DNA from: Cyanobacteriota bacterium
GTDB lineage: Bacteria; Cyanobacteriota; Cyanobacteriia; Pseudanabaenales; Pseudanabaenaceae
NCBI GenBank assembly: GCA_025356295.1
Contig: JANXUJ010000039.1
Coordinates: forward strand, 1 to 33,369
Reading direction: 5' to 3'
Length of the DNA stretch: 33,369 bases
The position numbers were made by a program, and so were the translations under genes. This document shows positions 16,853 through 24,148 of the stretch, in pieces; position 1 is the stretch's first letter, and each line of letters opens with the position of its first letter. A model generated the notes under the pieces. It saw only the letters and a list, made by a program, of their open reading frames with translations, did not search any database and had not been told where the DNA came from.

Positions 16853-16896
16853 CGTTGCTGAGTAACGATGCTCCGTGCGAAGCATTAAGTACTCTT

Positions 16897-16954
16897 AAAC
16901 CCAAAGCGTGGGTTGTCTGCGTAGTGGGCGACCCACGCTTTGGTTTGGTTTTTT
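16897..16954 (+). terminator. Intrinsic terminator of ndbB
   Basis: Arms of 15 bp with one bulged base (16897-16912 with 16932-16946) are followed by a T run at 16949-16954. The 3' arm contains gggcgacccacgct, which also occurs in the hairpin behind uvrA. Confidence 0.85.
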
Positions 16955-16985
16955 AATCTAACTTAAGAAGGAATTAGCGATCGCA

Positions 16986-18350
16986 ATGGCTTGGCAAATA
17001 TCTCAAATATCTCTAGAAAATCTATTAGAAGAACTATCTGGGCTTGAGGTGATCACAAACTCCACTCAAGTAGCGAAGCTCTCGGAAGATTATTATCATT
17101 TCAGCCCAATTCTTATACCTTTACTGGCGGGTAAAGTGGGCGATTTGGTTGTGCGCCCTCGCAATGAAAGCGAAGTGCTGAGAATCGCTCAAATCTCTGT
17201 GAAGTACAAAATCCCCCTCACCGTGCGCGGTAGCGGTACGGGTAACTACGGGCAGTCCACGCCTCTGCAAGGTGGGATGATTTTGGAAACTTCGAGATTG
17301 CAAGAAATCAAATGGATAAAAGCAGGATTAGCTCGCGTAGAGACGGGCGTAAAACTAGCCACACTTGACAAAAAAGCGCAAGAGACTGGTTGGGAATCGC
17401 GCATGGTTCCATCGACAGTGCGTAGTGCCACAGTTGGTGGATTTATTGCGGGCGGCAGTGGTGGCATTGGCTCGGTCTTGTATGGACAATTGCGCGATCG
17501 CGGCAACTTGAGAGCATTGCGTGTGGTTACTCTCGAAGATCAGCCAAGAATAATCGAACTACGCGGTGATGATGTCCAGAAGGTCAATCATGCCTATGGA
17601 ACTAATGGCATTATTACAGAATTAGAAGTTCCGCTTGCTCCTGCCTATGCATGGTCAGAATTTGTGGTTAGTTTTGCTGATTTTATGACTGCGGCTAGAT
17701 TTGGGCAAGCTCTTGGCAATAGCGATGGCATTATCAAAAAGATGATTAGTGTCCATGCCGCCTCAATTCCCGCTTATTTTGTGTCCTTACGAAGCTCTAT
17801 TTCCGCAGGTTCTCATTGTGCGCTAGTTCTGGTTGCTGAGAGCGATCGCGAACCATTTTGTAGCCTTGTGAGCGAATTTCAAGGGGATATCTGTTATGAA
17901 AAGAATCCTGAAGAAGCCAGCAAAGGAATCAGTCTAGTTGAATTTTCGTGGAATCACACCACCTTACATGCCCGCGCTGCTGACTCTTCTCTCACTTATC
18001 TCCAAAGTTTATTTCTAAATGATCCCAATCTAGAGCTTGTGCAGCAGATGCATGAGCATTTTGGCGATGAAGTGATCATGCATTTAGAGTTTATTCGCGT
18101 AAACGGAGCAGTGATCCCTGCGGCGATTCAGATTGTGCGCTTTACAACTAGCGATCGCCTCAACGAGATTATTCGCTACCACGAGTCAAAAGGTGTATTT
18201 ATTGCCAATCCACATACCTATATTTTGGAAGATGGCGGAATGAAAGTAGTTGATTACGATCAGCTAAACTTCAAGCGCATGGTCGATCCCCACGGTTTAA
18301 TGAACCCTGGCAAGATGAGAGCTTGGCAAGGCGAGCTAAACTATACATAA
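16986..18350 (+). CDS. FAD-linked oxidase (FAD_binding_4, GlcD-like)
   Basis: A 454-residue flavoprotein of the PCMH/vanillyl-alcohol-oxidase fold. The FAD-binding domain has VVRPRNESEVLRIAQ (near 54-68), the phosphate-binding VRGSGTGNYGQSTP (near 79-92) and VGGFIAGGSGGIGS (near 150-163). The C-terminus ends DPHGLMNPGKM, the usual closing motif of GlcD-like oxidases. The substrate is unknown; glycolate or D-lactate dehydrogenases share the fold, but substrate residues could not be assigned. It is followed after 30 bases by a Rieske oxygenase on the same strand, so the two probably form an operon and may act in one oxidative pathway. A terminator separates it from ndbB upstream. Confidence 0.87.
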   Translation: MAWQISQISLENLLEELSGLEVITNSTQVAKLSEDYYHFSPILIPLLAGKVGDLVVRPRNESEVLRIAQISVKYKIPLTVRGSGTGNYGQSTPLQGGMILETSRLQEIKWIKAGLARVETGVKLATLDKKAQETGWESRMVPSTVRSATVGGFIAGGSGGIGSVLYGQLRDRGNLRALRVVTLEDQPRIIELRGDDVQKVNHAYGTNGIITELEVPLAPAYAWSEFVVSFADFMTAARFGQALGNSDGIIKKMISVHAASIPAYFVSLRSSISAGSHCALVLVAESDREPFCSLVSEFQGDICYEKNPEEASKGISLVEFSWNHTTLHARAADSSLTYLQSLFLNDPNLELVQQMHEHFGDEVIMHLEFIRVNGAVIPAAIQIVRFTTSDRLNEIIRYHESKGVFIANPHTYILEDGGMKVVDYDQLNFKRMVDPHGLMNPGKMRAWQGELNYT

Positions 18351-18380
18351 CTTTACAATACGTCTAACTTGGCTGTACCT

Positions 18381-19808
18381 ATGACTGCAAATAGTTTGCT
18401 TAAAGATATCCAGCTCAAAAATATCCAGCTCAAAAATATCAAGGCTTTACCTGCGGGTGGACTGGATGGCGATCGCTTTGACTGGCAAGAGGTTTGGTAT
18501 CCCGTCTTTTATGTAGAAGATTTAGAGAAAGCTAAACCTGCAAAATTTACCTTGCTAGAGCGCGATCTCGTAATTTGGTGGGATCGCCATACCAATGCGT
18601 GGAAAGCTTTTGATGATCGCTGTCCCCATCGCCTTGTACCTCTATCAGAAGGAAGAATTGCGGAAGATGGCTTATTAGAATGTCCTTATCACGGTTGGGC
18701 TTTTAAAGGTGATGGCAGTTGCGATCGCATTCCCCAACAGATCGAAAGTGGCACAGCGCATACCTCTGAACGGGCTTGTGTGCAGTCATTAGCCACTGCC
18801 GAACGACAAGGATTATTATTTGTTTACGCAGGCAACCCAGACAAAGCTGCTCAAGTCGAAATTCCGATCATCGAACCCCTCGAAGCCTCGACTGAGAAAT
18901 GGACTCTCTTAGGCACATTTCGTGACCTGCCCTATGACGCGCTTACCCTTTTAGAAAATGTCCTTGATGCCAGTCATCTTCCATTTACCCACCACAAATC
19001 TGTTGGCAATCGTGCTAACGCGGCTCCGATGGTGCTAGAACTTCTCGAAAGCGATAAACAGGGATTTAAAGGTACATGGGCTGAAGGACCTAGACGAGGC
19101 AAGTTAGGACAACAAGACACCACTTTTGTCGCACCCGCGCTGATGTGGCATGATCTCACTTCTAAACAGTTTGGCAGAACAATCACGGCTGTATATGCCA
19201 CACCCACTTGTAAAGGTGAGTGTCGATTATTTGCTAGATTCCCTTTTCAATTTAATTCGGCAATTCCCAGATTTTTTATCAGCATTACACCGCGCTGGTA
19301 TTCGCATATTGGTCAAAATGGAATTCTGGAAGACGATCAGATTTTCTTGCATTATCAAGAACGTTATCTCGAACAAGCGCTATCGCAAATTGAAGGAAAT
19401 AATAATCATGCCAAAGCTTTCTATCTTGCTACTCAAGCTGATACTTATGTCAGCGAACTCCATAAATGGGTAAATCGCTATCAAGCTGATCCTTTTGCAG
19501 GAAGACAGCTAGCCGCACCTCTAGTCAAAGAAGTTCTCTTAGATCGTTATCATTCTCATACTTCTAAATGTGCGAGTTGCCGTCAAGCTTTACAAAATAT
19601 TCGCCGCATCAAGACGGCAAGTATGGCGATCGCTATACTTACATGGACAACGAGTCCCTTGATTAGCTTTTTCTTTGCCCCAATAAATCTCCTGATCATT
19701 TTGCTAGGTTCTATCCCTGTGGCGATCGCCATAGTTATCTGGCTAATCTGCCATAACCTAGAGCAAAAATTGATCTATGGTCCAGAAACTCCATTACGCA
19801 ATTTATAA
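18381..19808 (+). CDS. Rieske [2Fe-2S] oxygenase of the pheophorbide a oxygenase family
   Basis: A 475-residue Rieske non-haem iron oxygenase of the PaO/Tic55/ACD1 group. The cluster-binding motif is CPHR then CPYHGW, 17 residues apart (residues about 76-98). The mononuclear iron site is ENVLDASHLPFTHH (about 192-205). The C-terminal PaO domain holds a CxxC pair in SKCASCRQAL, followed by two hydrophobic helices that would anchor it to a membrane. In plants this family acts on chlorophyll breakdown products; the cyanobacterial substrates are not settled, and a role in tetrapyrrole or quinone metabolism is only inferred. ATG 18381 is preferred to TTG 18369. Electrons probably come from ferredoxin. 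It is likely co-transcribed with the FAD oxidase upstream. Confidence 0.88.
   Translation: MTANSLLKDIQLKNIQLKNIKALPAGGLDGDRFDWQEVWYPVFYVEDLEKAKPAKFTLLERDLVIWWDRHTNAWKAFDDRCPHRLVPLSEGRIAEDGLLECPYHGWAFKGDGSCDRIPQQIESGTAHTSERACVQSLATAERQGLLFVYAGNPDKAAQVEIPIIEPLEASTEKWTLLGTFRDLPYDALTLLENVLDASHLPFTHHKSVGNRANAAPMVLELLESDKQGFKGTWAEGPRRGKLGQQDTTFVAPALMWHDLTSKQFGRTITAVYATPTCKGECRLFARFPFQFNSAIPRFFISITPRWYSHIGQNGILEDDQIFLHYQERYLEQALSQIEGNNNHAKAFYLATQADTYVSELHKWVNRYQADPFAGRQLAAPLVKEVLLDRYHSHTSKCASCRQALQNIRRIKTASMAIAILTWTTSPLISFFFAPINLLIILLGSIPVAIAIVIWLICHNLEQKLIYGPETPLRNL
18406..18441 (+). repeat. 15-base tandem repeat in the Rieske gene
   Basis: atatccagctcaaaa occurs at 18406-18420 and 18421-18435, with a partial third copy after it. 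It encodes repeated Ile-Gln-Leu-Lys-Asn at residues 10-20, ahead of the conserved domain, so it extends the N-terminus without breaking the frame. Confidence 0.85.
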
Positions 19809-19833
19809 AATAATTTATAGCAATTTATAAATT
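19800..19833. repeat. AT-rich direct repeats after the Rieske gene
   Basis: aatttata occurs at 19800-19807, 19812-19819 and 19822-19829; the last copy is part of the palindrome aatttataaatt (19822-19833). The first copy includes the Rieske stop codon. It may be simple AT-rich sequence or a weak binding site. Confidence 0.5.
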
Positions 19834-19959
19834 AAACATAAAACTGAAACTGGGGTGATCGCTTTCTTCACAATTCTCCTCACAAATTCATCATATTGGG
19901 GCTGTCAATAAAAGCCCGATCGCTGCGAAAATGTCCGAGTACTGCTTTTGTGAAGATTC

Positions 19960-20892
19960 ATGAAGCCGTTTTGGAAAACTTCTCTGCTTTTGATTGCGAT
20001 CGCGCTTTCATTCCCCTTACCTCTTCTTGCCGCCGTAAACACCCTTGTTGACGACTCTACGGCTAAAGAAGCCGAAGAACTGTGTGGTAAACCAACCCTC
20101 GATGACTTGCACCAACACAAAGTCAAACAGGGCGAAACTCTTGAAACGATCGCCAAACAATACAACCTAAAAACCGCGACTCTAATGGGGTTAAACCCCG
20201 AAGTCCGTAACGGCGATGTTATGTCAGGTCAAAGCCTCTCAATCCCAGCTTTAGACGGTTTGACCTATCGCTTTAAAAACGAGGAAAACTACACAACCGT
20301 TGCCAAAAAATATAATATTCGCGCCGATGTCCTATTCGAGCGCAATGGCTGCCAACGCCGCCCCAAAGTAGTATTTGTGCCAGGCGCAATCTGGAAGCCT
20401 GAGGCTGTTCCTTTCAATGCGATCGCTTCTAGAGGCTCAGAGCCATCTGTCATCTTCCAAACAGGTGGATATCCTCTTCCATACTCTGTCCCTGTCACCT
20501 CCAACTACGGATGGCGCATGAACCCCGTCACCGTCATTTGGTCATTTCATAGCGGTATTGACCTCGGCGCACCTTTTGGTACGCCTGTACTCGCTGCCAA
20601 AGCAGGACGAGTTGAGTTCGCAGGTTGGGGTGATGGTTATGGCAACCTAGTGGAACTCGATCATGGCTCCACAGGCACACGCTATGCCCACCTCGAAGCC
20701 ATTTATGTGTCTCAGGGGCAAAGTGTTGCTCAAGGTCAACAAATTGGTCTTGTCGGCTCGACAGGGCGATCAACTGGCCCTCATTTGCATTTTGAGATTA
20801 TGGTTCCCTCAGGAGATGGCTGGGTAGCCCTCGATCCAGCACCTTACCTCAATCGCATCGCCTCAGCTGTAACTAATTGGTTCTTGCTGTGA
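19960..20892 (+). CDS. LysM domain M23 family metallopeptidase
   Basis: A secreted peptidoglycan hydrolase or activator of 310 residues. An N-terminal signal peptide (KTSLLLIAIALSFPLPLLAA) should export it to the periplasm. One LysM domain is clear at about 53-96 (HKVKQGETLETIAKQYNL, then LNPEVRNGDVMSGQSLSIP) and a second, weaker one follows at about 100-145. The M23 endopeptidase domain (about 180-300) has both zinc motifs: HSGIDLG and HLHFE, with YAHL between. It therefore looks catalytically intact. The stop codon overlaps the GTG start of a small membrane peptide gene. Target cross-link and timing of action are unknown. Confidence 0.93.
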   Translation: MKPFWKTSLLLIAIALSFPLPLLAAVNTLVDDSTAKEAEELCGKPTLDDLHQHKVKQGETLETIAKQYNLKTATLMGLNPEVRNGDVMSGQSLSIPALDGLTYRFKNEENYTTVAKKYNIRADVLFERNGCQRRPKVVFVPGAIWKPEAVPFNAIASRGSEPSVIFQTGGYPLPYSVPVTSNYGWRMNPVTVIWSFHSGIDLGAPFGTPVLAAKAGRVEFAGWGDGYGNLVELDHGSTGTRYAHLEAIYVSQGQSVAQGQQIGLVGSTGRSTGPHLHFEIMVPSGDGWVALDPAPYLNRIASAVTNWFLL

Positions 20893-21047
20893 TTCTAAAG
20901 TGGGGCAAAATCACTGGCATGGCGATCGCCGCCCTGTTAGTGATCGTCTTCATCATCCGCCTCGTCAAAACTAAAAAAATTATCCCAGCTGGTTTAATGA
21001 TCCTCGGTGAAGTCGCAACACGAGGATTAGCAATCCTTCTAGGCTAA
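20889..21047 (+). CDS. Small membrane protein coupled to the M23 peptidase
   Basis: A 52-residue open frame starting with GTG that overlaps the peptidase stop codon (GTGA), a standard coupling arrangement. The product has one clear transmembrane helix (MAIAALLVIVFIIRLV, residues 11-26), a basic patch (KTKK), then a second moderately hydrophobic part (AGLMILGEVATRGLAILLG). An internal ATG at 20919 would give 42 residues. I do not recognise a family. It could anchor or regulate the peptidase at the membrane, but that is only inferred from the overlap. Its codon use is rich in ATC and GCC like the gene upstream, which favours real coding. Confidence 0.55.
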   Translation: MILKWGKITGMAIAALLVIVFIIRLVKTKKIIPAGLMILGEVATRGLAILLG

Positions 21048-21299
21048 TTTATCCTGCATTTCAAGTCAGGTGTTAACATAATCAAATGTTAAGAAGTGTG
21101 ATCAATAAAAGCTTGTAGACAACGCAATGCTTCAAAATGTTTTGGTAATCACTCCTTTGACAAAGAAACCTTTCATGTTTAGATAAATCACTGGCTTCTT
21201 GGCGATTGTTGTTAAAACATAGCTAGAACTAAAATATTTCTACATGAAACGGCATCATATCAGTCGTTTTTATTCACATTTTTGATTGGAGAAAATTAA
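21048..21299 (+). promoter_or_regulatory. apcA upstream region and leader
   Basis: A 252-base gene-free stretch before apcA. A candidate promoter is TTGTTG (21206-21211) with TAAAAT (21230-21235), 18 bases apart, 65 bases before the ATG. GGAGA at 21288-21292 precedes the apcA start by 8 bases and is the likely ribosome binding site. apc operons usually have long leaders and strong light-regulated promoters, so more elements are likely than could be identified. Confidence 0.4.
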
Positions 21300-21785
21300 A
21301 TGAGCGTAGTCACGAAGTCTATCGTGAATGCAGATGCTGAAGCACGTTACCTCAGCCCTGGTGAACTAGATCGCATTAAGGGCTTTGTAAGCTCTGGCGA
21401 ACGCCGTCTTCGCATTGCCCAAACATTGACCGAATCTCGCGAACGCATTGTCAAGCAAGCTGGCGACCAACTTTTCCAAAAGCGTCCTGATGTTGTTTCT
21501 CCTGGTGGAAATGCATATGGCGAACAAATGACTGCAACTTGTTTGCGTGACCTTGACTATTACCTTCGTTTGGTAACTTACGGAGTTGTATCGGGTGATG
21601 TCACACCGATCGAAGAAATCGGTCTAGTTGGCGTTAAAGAAATGTACAACTCACTAGGTACTCCTATTCCTGGTGTTGTCGAAGGCGTACGCGGTCTTAA
21701 GAACGCAGCAGCCTCTTTGTTGTCTGGTGAAGATGCAGCCGAAGCTGGTTACTACTTTGACTATGTCATCGGTGCAATGCAGTAG
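21300..21785 (+). CDS. apcA: Allophycocyanin alpha chain
   Basis: Core phycobilisome biliprotein that, with ApcB, forms the trimers passing excitation energy to the photosystems. The 161-residue protein has the chromophore-binding Cys81 in [12 protein letters not shown], the SPGGNAYGE stretch before it, and the C-terminal [12 protein letters not shown]. It starts [20 protein letters not shown], the standard ApcA N-terminus. apcB follows after 113 bases and apcC beyond that. apcE, often upstream of apcA, is not here; the gene before it is an M23 peptidase operon. Confidence 0.98.
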   Translation: MSVVTKSIVNADAEARYLSPGELDRIKGFVSSGERRLRIAQTLTESRERIVKQAGDQLFQKRPDVVSPGGNAYGEQMTATCLRDLDYYLRLVTYGVVSGDVTPIEEIGLVGVKEMYNSLGTPIPGVVEGVRGLKNAAASLLSGEDAAEAGYYFDYVIGAMQ

Positions 21786-21898
21786 AGCGATCTCTGAACT
21801 TTCTCAGATTGCTAATCTTTAATAACAGAATTTAAGCTATTCAGAATTCTGAATCCCTAATTCAAAAAACTAATTGCAAACCTAAAAGATATATAAAA

Positions 21899-22384
21899 AT
21901 GCAAGACGCAATTACTTCCGTCATTAATTCTTCTGACGTTCAAGGCAAATACCTTGATGCTGCTTCTCTCGAAAAGCTAAAGAGCTACTTCGCAACTGGC
22001 GAACTTCGCGTTCGTGCTTCTGCTGCTATCTCGGCTAACTCAGCAACTATTGTTAAAGAAGCTGTTGCTAAGTCCTTGTTGTACTCAGATGTTACCCGTC
22101 CCGGCGGCAACATGTACACTACTCGTCGTTATGCCGCTTGTATCCGCGACCTCGACTATTACCTACGCTATGCAACCTATGCCATGCTTGCTGGTGACGC
22201 TTCGATCCTTGATGAGCGCGTACTCAATGGCTTGAAAGAAACCTACAACTCTCTTGGAGTACCTGTAGTCTCGACTATTCAAGCTATTCAAGCAATCAAA
22301 GAAGTTGCTGCTAGCATCGTTGGTTCTGAAGCTGGTAAGGAATTGGGTGTATATCTCGACTACATCAGTTCTGGCTTGAGCTAA
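21899..22384 (+). CDS. apcB: Allophycocyanin beta chain
   Basis: Beta subunit of allophycocyanin, partner of ApcA in the phycobilisome core. It has 161 residues with phycocyanobilin-binding Cys81 in [13 protein letters not shown], and Asn71 in [11 protein letters not shown], the residue usually methylated in beta phycobiliproteins. It starts [20 protein letters not shown], which is typical. A 14-bp hairpin lies between it and apcC and probably sets the lower level of the apcC transcript. Confidence 0.98.
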   Translation: MQDAITSVINSSDVQGKYLDAASLEKLKSYFATGELRVRASAAISANSATIVKEAVAKSLLYSDVTRPGGNMYTTRRYAACIRDLDYYLRYATYAMLAGDASILDERVLNGLKETYNSLGVPVVSTIQAIQAIKEVAASIVGSEAGKELGVYLDYISSGLS

Positions 22385-22446
22385 TTGCTGATAAGAGCGT
22401 TGATTATGCTTAATTAGTTGCTAATTAGTTAATTAATACCTACAAG

Positions 22447-22484
22447 GCGGCAAGATAAGAAGCTTAGACCTCTTATCTTGCCGC
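22447..22484 (+). terminator. Stem-loop between apcB and apcC
   Basis: A perfect 14-bp stem (22447-22460 with 22471-22484) with a 10-base loop and no T run. Stem-loops in this position are known in other apcABC operons, where most transcripts end after apcB and fewer extend into apcC. It is likely a partial terminator or 3' stability element for the apcAB message. Confidence 0.75.
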
Positions 22485-22579
22485 TAACGCTTATAATCTG
22501 GCAAAGTTAAAAGACTTGTCTTTTTTGTAATCTATTTCTAATCTACTTTTAATAACTGGCTCTGAAGGAGATCGCCGCT

Positions 22580-22783
22580 ATGCGGACTTTTAAAATCACT
22601 GCTTGTGTACCTAGCCAAACTCGCATCCGTACACAACGAGAGTTGCAAAATACTTATTTCACGAAATTAGTGTCTTATGACAACTGGTTCGCGGAACAGC
22701 AACGCATTATGAAGATGGGTGGCAAGATCATAAAAGTTGAATTAGCCACAGGCAAGCAAGGCGCAAATACTGGCTTGCTTTAG
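22580..22783 (+). CDS. apcC: Phycobilisome core linker polypeptide Lc7.8
   Basis: Small linker of 67 residues that sits in the allophycocyanin core disc and tunes its spectrum. It starts MRTFKITACVPSQTRIRTQRELQN, the classic ApcC sequence, and is basic throughout. AAGGAG at 22565-22570 lies 9 bases before the ATG, a strong ribosome binding site. The start codon falls in CCGC-TAT-GCGG (22575-22585), a 4-bp stem with a triloop identical to the core of other hairpins in the window, which could mildly affect initiation. Two terminator-like hairpins follow the gene. Confidence 0.98.
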   Translation: MRTFKITACVPSQTRIRTQRELQNTYFTKLVSYDNWFAEQQRIMKMGGKIIKVELATGKQGANTGLL

Positions 22784-22803
22784 ATTTTCATTGCATTCAA
22801 ACT

Positions 22804-22830
22804 ATATAGGCTTGCTAGACAAGCCTATAT
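22804..22830 (+). terminator. First hairpin after apcC
   Basis: A perfect 11-bp stem (22804-22814 with 22820-22830) with a 5-base loop lies 20 bases past the apcC stop. It is followed only by a short TT, so it probably works together with the next hairpin. Confidence 0.7.
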
Positions 22831-22832
22831 TT

Positions 22833-22873
22833 AACAAAAAGGAAGAGACGCTAGGCGTCTCTTCCTTTTTGTT
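22833..22873 (+). terminator. Main terminator of the apc operon
   Basis: A perfect 19-bp stem (22833-22851 with 22855-22873) closes on a TAG triloop with apex GACGC-TAG-GCGTC. The 3' arm carries T5 and more T-rich sequence follows. It has the form of a strong intrinsic terminator. Confidence 0.92.
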
Positions 22874-22912
22874 GTTTTAGTTTTGTAGCATTCTGCACTG
22901 AAATAATAGCCA

Positions 22913-22947
22913 AAAGTTGAGGTGACGCATCGCGTCACCTCAACTTT
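22913..22947. repeat. Third hairpin after apcC
   Basis: A perfect 16-bp stem (22913-22928 with 22932-22947) with apex GACGC-ATC-GCGTC. There is no T run on either side. It shares the GACGC core with the terminator 60 bases upstream but has different outer arms, so it may be a repeat element rather than a terminator. Confidence 0.8.
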
Positions 22948-23102
22948 GGAAATTGGTAACAGGTTTTGATAAATCTTACTTATAGTCATCATAAGGAATG
23001 CTTTTATGATTTTTTTATTAAAATGCTTCTTTGGGTATATCCAAAAAAAATGTTTAGGATGATACAGTTTCTTTAGCAACTCTAAAGTATTGTTACGTTA
23101 TA

Positions 23103-23128
23103 TTGACACAGTAACTAATGTTTACTGT
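23103..23128 (+). promoter_or_regulatory. nblA promoter region with an operator-like dyad
   Basis: A perfect -35 box TTGACA lies at 23103-23108. A perfect 7-bp inverted repeat, ACAGTAA (23108-23114) and TTACTGT (23122-23128) with a 7-base spacer, follows directly and would cover the space between -35 and -10. A weaker pair GTTAC/GTAAC spans 23092-23115. The dyad resembles the NtcA form GTA-N8-TAC but has N9. No convincing -10 box was found. It is 57 bases upstream of nblA. Confidence 0.5.
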
Positions 23129-23184
23129 TAGATGACTTCAATGCGTTAGTAAGTGTCGTTGTTTGTTTCGTAAAAGAGGTACTT

Positions 23185-23358
23185 ATGAGTGATCTACCTG
23201 TCGAGAAGCAATTTACCCACATGGTATTTTGCCAGCAAATCCAAAACATCGATTTAGATGCAGCCAAGCAATTGCTTACTGACTTACATATGCTGTATTT
23301 AGGGCAGCAGGCGGTGATGGTAAAAATTGCTAAGCAAGAGTTTTTAGGAGAAATGTAA
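23185..23358 (+). CDS. nblA: NblA/Ycf18 family phycobilisome degradation protein
   Basis: A 57-residue protein of the NblA type. NblA proteins are small helical dimers that bind phycobiliproteins and deliver them to the Clp protease when nitrogen or other nutrients run out. The sequence fits: a short N-terminus with LPVEKQF, a helix (FCQQIQNIDLDAAKQLLTDLH) matching the family's EQ-F---Q-----A--LL--L pattern, then a second helix ending KIAKQEFL. GAGG at 23176-23179 lies 5 bases before the ATG. It is encoded 401 bases downstream of apcC, beyond the apc terminators, with its own promoter-like region. It is divergent from classical NblA, so a related adaptor role cannot be excluded. Confidence 0.78.
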   Translation: MSDLPVEKQFTHMVFCQQIQNIDLDAAKQLLTDLHMLYLGQQAVMVKIAKQEFLGEM

Positions 23359-23363
23359 TTACT

Positions 23364-23400
23364 AAAGACATAGGAGTTATGAACCGACTTCTGTGTCTTT
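23364..23400. terminator. Terminator between nblA and the HAD gene
   Basis: A 14-bp stem with two mismatches (23364-23377 with 23387-23400) and a 9-base loop lies 5 bases past the nblA stop. It overlaps the stop codon of the convergent HAD gene. T-rich sequence follows on the plus strand. Confidence 0.65.
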
Positions 23401-24085
23401 ATGATTTTAGAATGTCAGTTATTGAGGTCATTAAGTCAGGAAAGATTTGATTTGGACTGTATTTTTCTAGCTGAGTTTCGTTGCGGATGCCACTTAGTAT
23501 GGCGATCGCTTCAACATCATGACCTTGAGCCGCGATAATGTCAGCCTCTGTATCGCCAATCATCCATTGCTTTGTGGCTTTTGGGAGATAAGTTTGAGCG
23601 CGTTGCATCAGTCTTGGCTTATCTTGAGTGTCAACAGTTTTGACATAATCATCGTCTAGACAAAAGATGCGATCGCTAGGAAAAAAACGTTTTAGATCAT
23701 ATTTTTCAAGTACAGGTTCAAGTTCGCGGTGTCGGCGCATGGTCATCACGGCAAGATCGATACCTGCGAATTGAGCTTTTTCGAGAGCGGCTATAGCATT
23801 TTCGATTAGGCGATCACATTCAAAATATGGATTTGTATGCACAGTGGCACGGCGCAAGTGAGCGAAGGCGATCGTTTGGTTTTGATTTTCAAGCCCTGAG
23901 AGCTTGGCTATTTCTTGTTCAGGCACTTGCGATCGCTTTAACTCCCAAAATTCTGACTTTGATAAAGTTCTAATTGTCTGTTCGGGCTGACTGATCTTTT
24001 CTAAACAATATAAGTAAACTTGATAATATCGCTCTGACACGTCCATGATTGGACCATCAAAATCTGTAAATATACGTTTCTTCAT
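23399..24085 (-). CDS. HAD family hydrolase
   Basis: Haloacid-dehalogenase superfamily phosphatase of 228 residues. Motif I is FTDFDGPIMD near residues 5-15, with the nucleophile Asp and general acid Asp. Motif II is the Thr of AVMTMRRH. The conserved Lys is likely in TQDKPRL, and motif IV is MIGDTEADIIAA, with two metal-binding Asp. An alpha-helical cap of type C1 lies between motifs I and II (residues 20-95). The overall pattern is close to phosphoglycolate phosphatase-like or beta-phosphoglucomutase-like members, but the substrate cannot be told. The ATG at 24085 is preferred to the GTG three codons upstream because it starts right at motif I. A terminator separates it from the gene upstream. 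Confidence 0.88.
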   Translation of the reverse strand: MKKRIFTDFDGPIMDVSERYYQVYLYCLEKISQPEQTIRTLSKSEFWELKRSQVPEQEIAKLSGLENQNQTIAFAHLRRATVHTNPYFECDRLIENAIAALEKAQFAGIDLAVMTMRRHRELEPVLEKYDLKRFFPSDRIFCLDDDYVKTVDTQDKPRLMQRAQTYLPKATKQWMIGDTEADIIAAQGHDVEAIAILSGIRNETQLEKYSPNQIFPDLMTSITDILKS

Positions 24086-24109
24086 ATATAGCACTTCGTT
24101 TGCGTAACT

Positions 24110-24148
24110 AAAAATAGAAAAGGTCGCTTGGCGACCTTTTCTATTTTT
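24110..24148 (-). terminator. Terminator of the pedR-like operon
   Basis: A perfect 18-bp stem (24110-24127 with 24131-24148) with a triloop and apex GTCGC-TTG-GCGAC. It overlaps the stop codon of the 95-residue protein gene and has a T tract on the minus strand, so it ends that operon ahead of the HAD gene. Confidence 0.9.

Noticed and set aside
19876..19884. Yfr1-like core (ctcctcaca) upstream of the M23 gene
   Set aside because: The full conserved core is not matched and the two flanking hairpins of Yfr1 are missing.
22831..23079. 82-codon open frame on the minus strand after apcC
   Set aside because: It spans the apc terminator and a second hairpin, and the product is a low-complexity Lys-rich sequence with no family features.
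23111..23125. NtcA binding site upstream of nblA
   Set aside because: The spacing between GTA and TAC is nine bases instead of eight, and no -10 box lies at the usual distance, so it is reported only as an unassigned dyad.
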